This document shows, one piece after another, positions 1 through 4,745 of a stretch of DNA of 13,851 nucleotides. Numbering within the stretch: position 1 is the first letter of the stretch; each line of letters starts with the position of its first letter. A model generated the notes under the pieces. The model was not told the DNA's origin and searched no databases. It saw nothing but the letters and a program-made list of their open reading frames with translations. Source of the stretch: Bacteroidota bacterium (GTDB lineage Bacteria > Bacteroidota > Bacteroidia > Bacteroidales > VadinHA17); NCBI GenBank assembly GCA_012838685.1, contig DUOU01000077.1:1-13851 (forward strand), written 5' to 3'. Both the position numbers and the translations under genes were made by a program.

Positions 1-1
1 C

Positions 2-1252
2 ATAGGTTATATTTCGGCTACCAAGGAGCTGACTGACGATTGGGAAAAATACTGGAAGGATGAGGGAACCAAAATGGTACATTTCATCGGCAAGGATAAC
101 ATAGTGTTCCATTGTATAATTTTCCCCTCCATGCTGAAAGCCGAGGGAAGTTTCATACTTCCCGAGAATGTCCCCGCCAACGAGTTTCTGAACCTTGAAA
201 ACGATAAGATATCCACCTCCCGCAACTGGGCCGTGTGGCTACACGAATACCTGGAGGATTTTCCGGGAAAACAGGATTCGCTGAGGTATTCATTATGCGC
301 CAGCGCTCCGGAGACAAAGGACAACGATTTCACCTGGAAGGAGTTCCAGGCCAGGAACAACAACGAACTGGTGGCTATTTTGGGCAATTTCGTGAACCGC
401 GCGCTGGTGCTTACCAATAATTACTACGGGGGAAAAGTTCCTCCCAGAGGGGCGCTTACGGCGACCGATGAGGATATACTAAACCAACTGACGGTTATCC
501 GTGAAACGGTGGAAGAGAATCTTGAGGGTTACCGGTTCAGGGAGGCTTTGAAGGAGGCGATGAACCTGGCCCGGCTGGGAAATAAATATCTCGCCGAGGA
601 GGAGCCATGGAAGGTGATAAAAACAGACCCTGAAAGGGTAAAAACGGTCATGAACATCGCTCTCCAGATTACGGCGAACCTGACCATCATCCTGGAGCCT
701 TTCCTGCCCTTCTCCATGGATAAGCTCAGGGGATGGCTGGGGATGGAAAAAGGTCGTTGGCAAGATGCCGGAAACAGAGAACTGCTCTCCGCTGGCGACA
801 GGGTCAAAAATCCGGAACTGCTTTTCGAGAAGATTGAGGATGCCGCCATTGAAGCGCAGATCAACAAACTGCTGGCAACCAAAAAAACGAATGAGGCGGT
901 CGCTTCCAAGGTGGTCCCCGCAAAGGAGCAAATCACGTTCGACGATTTTTCGAAACTGGACATCCGGACCGCGACCGTGCTGGAGGCGGAAAGGGTTCCT
1001 AAAACCGATAAACTGCTGAAACTGAAGATTGACACCGGTTTGGATATTCGGGTAATAGTATCGGGAATAGCTATGAATTATGAGCCGGAACAGATGGTTG
1101 GCAAGCAGATATCCATAATAGCCAACCTGGAGCCGCGCAAGATAAAGGGTATCGAATCAAAAGGGATGATATTGATGGCGGAGGAGAGCGACGGCAAATT
1201 GACGGTTGTTGCCCCCGAAAGGAGGGTCAGCAACGGTAGTACCGTGAAATAG
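2..1252 (+). CDS. metG: Methionyl-tRNA synthetase, C-terminal part (5' end outside window)
   Basis: MetG charges tRNA-Met with methionine in the cytoplasm. The reading frame is open from base 2 with no start, so the N-terminal Rossmann half lies upstream. Visible in order: the end of the catalytic core (FIGKDNIVFHCIIFPSML); the signature loop KISTSRN at 206-226, a variant of KMSKS that I recall from this lineage; the helical anticodon-binding domain; a charged linker; and, from about base 938, an OB-fold tRNA-binding domain (DIRTATVLEAERVPKTDKLLKLKID, then NLEPRKIKGIESKGM) like Trbp111 and the E. coli MetG C-terminus, which promotes dimerisation and tRNA binding. The stop TAG at 1250-1252 lies 2 bp from the stop of the convergent gene. 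Nothing looks broken, and identity is very secure. Confidence 0.97.
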   Translation: MGYISATKELTDDWEKYWKDEGTKMVHFIGKDNIVFHCIIFPSMLKAEGSFILPENVPANEFLNLENDKISTSRNWAVWLHEYLEDFPGKQDSLRYSLCASAPETKDNDFTWKEFQARNNNELVAILGNFVNRALVLTNNYYGGKVPPRGALTATDEDILNQLTVIRETVEENLEGYRFREALKEAMNLARLGNKYLAEEEPWKVIKTDPERVKTVMNIALQITANLTIILEPFLPFSMDKLRGWLGMEKGRWQDAGNRELLSAGDRVKNPELLFEKIEDAAIEAQINKLLATKKTNEAVASKVVPAKEQITFDDFSKLDIRTATVLEAERVPKTDKLLKLKIDTGLDIRVIVSGIAMNYEPEQMVGKQISIIANLEPRKIKGIESKGMILMAEESDGKLTVVAPERRVSNGSTVK

Positions 1253-1254
1253 GA

Positions 1255-2241
1255 TTAATCGGCTCTATTGATCCAGGAACCTGGGAAGTCCTCTTTCAAG
1301 GCGTTCCTATGGGCGCTGGCCGCATCGATATTTTCGAAATTACCCGCGCTCACCCTGTAAAAACCGTTATCAGCTTCAATAATCCCGGCATCGAAACCCG
1401 ACTCTCTAAGTATGGCCGCCTGAGCCAGTGCGTTTTGTCTTACCTGGAAACTTCCGGTGATAACGCTGTAGGTCCGGGCCGGTGCCGCTTCCGGAATTAT
1501 TTCACCGGATGCCGTTGGGGTCAAGCCGCTTTCCGCGGGAACTGTTTCATCAATATTGGCCGGAAGGTCAATAACCGTCTCCAACGTTGAATTGGAATGT
1601 TCATCCAATGATTCCCTGTTTTTTTCCAACTCCGTTTTAGCCAATGGGTTCAGCGATGATTCCTGTATGTCGAATTTAAATATCTCTTTTCTGAAGGGAA
1701 CGGCCACCATCAGGGCTATAATGGGAACAATAACCGCCGCGCGCCAAACTATTTTGCGGGTAGAGTATGGCCTTACCGGCTCTTTGTCGATTGGCCGGAT
1801 CGCTCTCTCCCTGACATCATATCTCTCCAGCGGATCGAACCTGAAAGGCTCCAGTCCGAAAGAGGAGGCCAGATAGTTTATGGCCATATCGGGTTCAAAC
1901 TGGAGATTTCCCTCGCCATTGCCCGAAAAACTGCCAATGCCCTCAAAGAAAACCATCTGTCCGGCGTCGATACTTTGCCTGTAATTTTGAACCTGTTCCT
2001 CGACAATGGCCCTCGCTTCGCCGTAACCAACATCAAGTTTCGCCACTAAGGCTCCAATCAGAAGACCATCATTATGTACAAGGTTTTTGTTGAACGATAA
2101 TACCTTCCTTGGCGGATGCAGCGTTGAGCTGGCTTTATCGACCCTAGCGGGCGAATAGTTGGCCAGAAAACCGCCAAAACCCGGAACAACCACGCAATCG
2201 TGGCTCATCAGCAACTCTCTTATCAAAGGTATTATGTCCAT
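1255..2241 (-). CDS. HU-CCDC81-type / transmembrane / SPOR domain protein
   Basis: A 328-residue protein in three parts. Residues about 1-140 resemble the tandem HU-like (CCDC81-type) domains of Bacteroidota: MDIIPLIRELL, VVVPGFGGFLANYSPA, and GIGSFSGN. Residues about 164-183 (VWRAAVIVPIIALMVAVPF) form one membrane helix after a basic stretch, so the HU part should be cytoplasmic and the C-terminus periplasmic. A Glu/Ser/Thr/Pro-rich linker leads to a SPOR domain at about 256-326 (RTYSVITGSFQ, FYRVSAGNF), a family that binds denuded septal peptidoglycan. A role joining the chromosome or cytoplasm to the division site is inference only. Start: ATG at 2239-2241, with a TATATTTG box 22 bp upstream. 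It is transcribed alone and ends 2 bp from metG in tail-to-tail orientation. Domain calls are strong; function is unknown. Confidence 0.88.
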   Translation of the reverse strand: MDIIPLIRELLMSHDCVVVPGFGGFLANYSPARVDKASSTLHPPRKVLSFNKNLVHNDGLLIGALVAKLDVGYGEARAIVEEQVQNYRQSIDAGQMVFFEGIGSFSGNGEGNLQFEPDMAINYLASSFGLEPFRFDPLERYDVRERAIRPIDKEPVRPYSTRKIVWRAAVIVPIIALMVAVPFRKEIFKFDIQESSLNPLAKTELEKNRESLDEHSNSTLETVIDLPANIDETVPAESGLTPTASGEIIPEAAPARTYSVITGSFQVRQNALAQAAILRESGFDAGIIEADNGFYRVSAGNFENIDAASAHRNALKEDFPGSWINRAD

Positions 2242-2263
2242 ATTTTACACATAAGGCGGACTA

Positions 2264-2271
2264 CAAATATA
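2264..2271 (-). promoter_or_regulatory. Putative -7 box of the SPOR gene
   Basis: The minus strand reads TATATTTG, an exact match to the Bacteroidota -7 consensus TAnnTTTG, 22 bp upstream of the ATG. No clear TTTG lies 19-21 bp further upstream, so only the -7 half is supported. Confidence 0.5.
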
Positions 2272-2378
2272 CAAAAAGTTTTGAAAAACCTAATAGCATT
2301 TGAAGTGCCATTAACATCAAAAATGTCGAAGCATTGACCAAAGGGGACCACAATCTCCATCACCAGCCCCAGTAGGCT

Positions 2379-2402
2379 AAAACACGTATTGGGACACGTT
2401 TT
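2379..2402 (-). terminator. Probable terminator of the toxin-antitoxin operon
   Basis: As minus-strand RNA this folds into a 9-bp stem with a 6-base loop: AAAACGUGU, loop CCCAAU, ACGUGUUUU. Two of the pairs are G-U wobbles. The plus-strand RNA would have two C-A mismatches at those positions, so the hairpin favours the minus-strand transcript. It starts at the last base of the toxin stop codon and ends in UUUU. The U-run is short and part of the stem, so efficiency is uncertain. Confidence 0.45.
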
Positions 2403-2749
2403 TAATAGTTCTCTATCGTCAAAACTTTCGATAGGGCATCTTTAATTTTTTCAAGTTTATTGGCAGAAATTTTACCGATTTTTTTAATGAATCTTTTTTC
2501 CGATAGAGACCTTATTTGAAAGCAATCAGCCGCAGATTCTTTCGATAAGTTGTTCAAAGCGTCGGGTTTTATATAGACTATCCAAGGTGCTATTTCGTAT
2601 CTTTCTTTCCAATCCGTGAGAGGAACAATGATTTTTAAGGGTAATTTTCCGAGAGAATTGTCATTAACAATTATCGCGGGTCTTGTTTTCTTAATTTCAG
2701 CACCTATGGTCGGGTCAAGGTTAATTAACCAGATTTCACTTTGTTTCAT
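2402..2749 (-). CDS. MazF/PemK-family toxin (endoribonuclease)
   Basis: A 115-residue protein of the MazF/PemK/CcdB-like fold; family members are sequence-specific mRNA interferases. The N-terminus (SEIWLINLDPTIGAEIKKTRPAIIV) matches the family signature. R23 (KTRPAII) and T45 (VPLT) sit where MazF catalytic Arg and Thr are found, and ADCFQIRSLSEKRF matches the conserved Q-I-R segment. The ATG at 2747-2749 is chosen because AAGGA lies 4 bases upstream. The in-frame TTG at 2765-2767 would add six unconserved residues. It overlaps the antitoxin gene by 14 bp, which suggests translational coupling with antitoxin first. Base composition is about 35% GC against about 50% in flanking core genes, suggesting acquisition. 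Toxin activity and cleavage site are inferred from family only. Confidence 0.88.
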   Translation of the reverse strand: MKQSEIWLINLDPTIGAEIKKTRPAIIVNDNSLGKLPLKIIVPLTDWKERYEIAPWIVYIKPDALNNLSKESAADCFQIRSLSEKRFIKKIGKISANKLEKIKDALSKVLTIENY

Positions 2750-2948
2750 AGAATCCTTCGTAATCAAGTTGAGTAAAAGAGGTTAACTCCTTATCGTTCT
2801 TGTAGTCTTCAAAAAGAGATTCAGCGGCTTCAACCATTCTATTTCTGGTTTCGCCCTCTCTAATCGTTTTCAATGTTTTCTCAACTATCAGCATTCTCTT
2901 GCTCACAGGCAGTTTTCTGATTGCTTTAATAATTTCTCTTGTTTCCAT
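2736..2948 (-). CDS. Putative antitoxin of the MazF-type toxin
   Basis: A 70-residue acidic protein directly upstream of and overlapping the toxin, so very likely its antitoxin. It does not look like MazE/AbrB, nor clearly like a ribbon-helix-helix or HTH protein. The N-terminus (EIIKAIRKLPVSKRMLIVEKTLKTI) predicts two helices with a leucine pattern, resembling short partners that often accompany MazF-like toxins in Bacteroidota (from memory). The C-terminus is acidic and aromatic (LFEDYKNDKELTSFTQLDYE, then GFYETK), the kind of disordered tail antitoxins use to wrap MazF. ATG at 2946-2948. A good promoter lies 21 bp upstream. Whether it autoregulates by binding DNA is not evident from the sequence. 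The pairing call is strong; family assignment is weak. Confidence 0.82.
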   Translation of the reverse strand: METREIIKAIRKLPVSKRMLIVEKTLKTIREGETRNRMVEAAESLFEDYKNDKELTSFTQLDYEGFYETK

Positions 2949-2969
2949 ACCTTCAGCGTTGTCTTACTG

Positions 2970-3000
2970 CAAAGATAGATCTTTTTCAAACTGTACGCAA
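2970..3000 (-). promoter_or_regulatory. Promoter of the toxin-antitoxin operon
   Basis: The minus strand has TTG (complement of 2998-3000), a 20-bp spacer and TATCTTTG (complement of 2970-2977). This matches the Bacteroidota -33/-7 architecture, 21 bp before the antitoxin ATG. Confidence 0.6.
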
Positions 3001-3088
3001 TTGAATCGAATCACCATATCTTTTTTCGAAATGTACCCCAACGCAGGGTATAATACAGGTTTAGCTTTGCTTAGCTCCGTTATTCCCT

Positions 3089-3610
3089 TCAATCGTTTAT
3101 CGAGATAATATCCTCCGGAATATCCATTACCAAGATTTTTTTCTCATCATCAACAGACTCTACCAACTCTTCATGCAACGGAACCAGGATATCTTTGCCC
3201 TCCCGGGAAACTACCACCAAAAGATATTGTGAGATATTGTCTATTATCTCCTTAACAGTGCCCAAAACCACCCCTTTTTTTGTCAATACCGAATAATCTT
3301 TGAATACAGATATATCGGTCTCCCCGGAGCCGGATCCATCATCGTCTGTCAGATATACCCCGCAGCCAACGAATTCATTGACCTTCGCGTCTGTTTCGTA
3401 ACCCTCAAATTTCAGTCGAAGTGTGTCGCCCCCCGAATACTTCTCTTCTTCTATAAAAAAAGGAACCGGTTTGCCCTCTATCTCAAGGAAAACCGATTCC
3501 TGTCCAAAATAATCTCCTATAAATCTTTTCTCGAGCCTGACGACCACGAATCCTTCGTAGCCGTACACCTTGGAAATCTGACCTAACAATATTTTTGTCG
3601 AGTAAGCCAT
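3089..3610 (-). CDS. rimM: 16S rRNA processing protein RimM
   Basis: RimM assists late 30S assembly, acting on the 3' (head) domain of 16S rRNA and binding S19. The 173-residue length is normal. The N-terminal domain starts LLGQISKVYGYEGFVVVRL, the usual G-x-I-x-K...G..G pattern. The C-terminal PRC-barrel shows GTVKEIIDNISQYLLVV, then KDILVPLHEELVESVD and a terminal IPED, corresponding to the family's LIPF...D...P(E/D)G end. It follows rpsP after 27 bp and is presumably cotranscribed, as in many bacteria. A full AGGAGGT lies 10 bases before the ATG at 3608-3610. A short variable loop at about residues 88-98 (DDDGSGSGETD) is Gly/Asp-rich and probably harmless. Confidence 0.96.
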   Translation of the reverse strand: MAYSTKILLGQISKVYGYEGFVVVRLEKRFIGDYFGQESVFLEIEGKPVPFFIEEEKYSGGDTLRLKFEGYETDAKVNEFVGCGVYLTDDDGSGSGETDISVFKDYSVLTKKGVVLGTVKEIIDNISQYLLVVVSREGKDILVPLHEELVESVDDEKKILVMDIPEDIISIND

Positions 3611-3620
3611 TTATTACATG

Positions 3621-3627
3621 ACCTCCT
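3621..3627 (-). promoter_or_regulatory. Strong Shine-Dalgarno site of rimM
   Basis: The minus strand reads AGGAGGT in the rpsP-rimM gap, 10 bases before the rimM ATG. Most genes here have weak or no Shine-Dalgarno, as usual in Bacteroidota, so this near-perfect site stands out and should let rimM be translated independently of rpsP. Confidence 0.7.
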
Positions 3628-3637
3628 GACATATCAT

Positions 3638-4438
3638 CTATTCGGCTGTCGGCTCTTCCGCAACTGGTTTTTCTGTCGCGGCCTCTTTAGCGGGAGCCTC
3701 AGCGGTTGTCTCTTCGGCGATCTCCTCAACTACAGTTTCCGGCTGGCTGGCTGCCGGCTCTTCCGCAACTGGCTTTTCTGTCGCAGCCTCTTCAGCAGGA
3801 GCCTCAGCGGCTGCCTCTTCGGCGGTCTCCTCAGCTACAGTTTCCGACTGGCTGGCTGCTGCCTCAGCAACGGGGACTTCAACAGTTGCCTCTTCGGCGG
3901 GAGCCTCAACTGTCGTCTCTTCGGCGGTCTCCTCAACTACAACTTCCGGCTGGTTGGCTGCTGCCTCAGCGGCGGCAAGTTCAGCCTGTTTCTTGGCCAA
4001 AGCGGCGGCTCTTGCTTCGTTAATCTTCTTTTCAGCTTCCAGTTTCTTGCTTATCTCCTCTTCCCTGGCCTTTTCAAGACCCGATTTTTTTGACTCTAAC
4101 TTGGCGTCATTCTTCGCTTTCCACTCGTTGAAACGTTTTTCAGCTTCAGCTTCGTCAAACGCACCTTTCTTAACGCCCTCAAGAAGGTGTTTTTTAAGAA
4201 GAACGCCCTCTCTGGAGAGGATACCCCTGCATGTATCGGTAGGTAAAGCGCCTTTTTGCAGCCAACCCAGGGCCTTGTCGAAATCGAGTTCAACCGTGGA
4301 GGGGTTGGTGACCGGGTTATATGTTCCGATCTTTTCAATAAATCTGCCATCACGTGGCGACCTGCTATCAGCTACTACAATATGATAGAAGGGTTGTTTT
4401 TTGCGGCCTTTGCGGGCCAGTCTAATTTTTACTGCCAT
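3638..4438 (-). CDS. rpsP: 30S ribosomal protein S16 with a long repeat-bearing tail
   Basis: S16 is a small-subunit assembly protein binding 16S rRNA. Residues 1-80 are the conserved core (MAVKIRLARKGRKKQPFYHI, VVADSRSPRDGRFIEKIGTY, NP, then a WLQKGALPTD segment). The family core is about 80-90 residues, but this protein has 266. Residues about 85-160 are rich in Lys, Glu and Ala and predict a long helix or coiled coil (EWKAKNDAKLESKKSGLEKA and following). Residues 163-266 are three tandem 34/35-residue Ala/Glu/Pro/Val/Thr repeats, strongly acidic and likely disordered. Extended S16 tails are common in Bacteroidota, but this one seems long (from memory). ATG at 4436-4438; a TATCTTTG box lies 66 bp upstream and a hairpin lies in the leader. 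rimM follows. Confidence 0.95.
   Translation of the reverse strand: MAVKIRLARKGRKKQPFYHIVVADSRSPRDGRFIEKIGTYNPVTNPSTVELDFDKALGWLQKGALPTDTCRGILSREGVLLKKHLLEGVKKGAFDEAEAEKRFNEWKAKNDAKLESKKSGLEKAREEEISKKLEAEKKINEARAAALAKKQAELAAAEAAANQPEVVVEETAEETTVEAPAEEATVEVPVAEAAASQSETVAEETAEEAAAEAPAEEAATEKPVAEEPAASQPETVVEEIAEETTAEAPAKEAATEKPVAEEPTAE
3641..3952 (-). repeat. Three tandem repeats of 102-105 bp encoding the S16 tail
   Basis: Units at 3851-3952 (34 codons), 3746-3850 (35 codons) and 3641-3745 (35 codons), in coding order. Each begins Gln-(Pro/Ser)-Glu, continues as EE-x-AEE then EAPA(E/K)EA, and ends near PVAE. Units two and three are the most alike and share EKPVAEEP. The nucleotide similarity is high enough to suggest duplication rather than chance composition. 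Confidence 0.85.
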
Positions 4439-4456
4439 TTGTTTTCAGCGTTTTGC

Positions 4457-4477
4457 GGGGAACTCGTCCCCTTTTTT
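4457..4477. promoter_or_regulatory. Hairpin in the rpsP leader, with a T-run on the plus strand
   Basis: GGGGA (4457-4461) and TCCCC (4467-4471) form a 5-bp stem with a 5-base loop. On the plus strand it is followed by six T, so it looks like an intrinsic terminator for any transcript running antisense out of rpsP. On the minus strand the same hairpin lies in the rpsP 5' leader, 18-32 bases before the ATG, where it could affect translation. Which role is real, if either, is undecided. Confidence 0.4.
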
Positions 4478-4504
4478 ATTAGTAATTATTAAAAATTGTG
4501 GGCG

Positions 4505-4512
4505 CAAAGATA
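4505..4512 (-). promoter_or_regulatory. Putative -7 box of rpsP-rimM
   Basis: The minus strand reads TATCTTTG, an exact TAnnTTTG, 66 bp before the rpsP ATG; the implied leader is about 60 nt. No good -33 element lies at the standard distance. Confidence 0.5.
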
Positions 4513-4570
4513 GGATTAATTCTTTATCCAAGCGGATTTCGCGATGACTTTTTTCTTGGAACCCCAAAGT

Positions 4571-4594
4571 ATCATATTGTCCGGAATATATGAT
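4571..4594. repeat. 7-bp inverted repeat upstream of dnaE
   Basis: ATCATAT at 4571-4577 and ATATGAT at 4588-4594 are perfect inverted copies around a 10-base centre containing TCCGGA. It could be a protein-binding site or a weak hairpin; it could also be chance in AT-rich sequence. Confidence 0.35.
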
Positions 4595-4745
4595 CTGTCT
4601 ACTATTTTGAAAGATCTCGAGCAGGGGGGTAACCCAAAAAACTTATTTTACAAACCTCCAAAACAGCGATCAAAACTTATCAACAACAGGCCCCGTTTTA
4701 CAGCTCTCTTTTGTATATTGCGGACTGTTCGGAAAGATTTTCAAG

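Larger units (their letters stand above)
4439..4745. other. Intergenic region between divergent rpsP and dnaE
   Basis: 307 bp without a credible gene. It holds the rpsP leader (hairpin at 4457-4471, -7 box at 4505-4512) and, on the dnaE side, a 7-bp inverted repeat (4571-4594). I found no exact TAnnTTTG for dnaE; TATATTG at 4714-4720 is the nearest approximation, about 25 bp before the dnaE ATG. I saw no tRNA or rRNA. Confidence 0.6.

Noticed and set aside
2272..2378. Remnant gene or mobile-element end between the SPOR gene and the toxin gene
   Set aside because: I saw no terminal inverted repeats, target duplications or recognisable peptide in any frame; apart from the promoter and terminator signals the stretch holds nothing I can support.
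3034..3050. TACCC/GGGTA hairpin between rimM and the antitoxin gene, considered as the rimM terminator
   Set aside because: The stem is only 5 bp, the loop has 7 bases, and no U-run follows on the minus strand; I would not annotate it as a terminator.
3608..3627. An in-frame start-stop-stop (ATG TAA TAA) directly before the rimM ATG, downstream of AGGAGGT
   Set aside because: The AGGAGGT lies only one base from that first ATG, too close to start there efficiently, and is 10 bases from the true rimM ATG. Most likely incidental.
3641..3952. Regular repeats considered as a CRISPR array
   Set aside because: The repeats are contiguous, about 105 bp long, without spacers, and keep the rpsP reading frame; they are a coding tandem repeat.
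3706..4385. Open frames on the plus strand across rpsP
   Set aside because: They lie antisense to a certain ribosomal protein gene, have low-complexity composition created by the repeats, and lack recognisable domains.
4714..4720. TATATTG as the dnaE -7 box
   Set aside because: It lacks one T of TAnnTTTG and has no -33 partner at the usual distance; mentioned only as an approximation.
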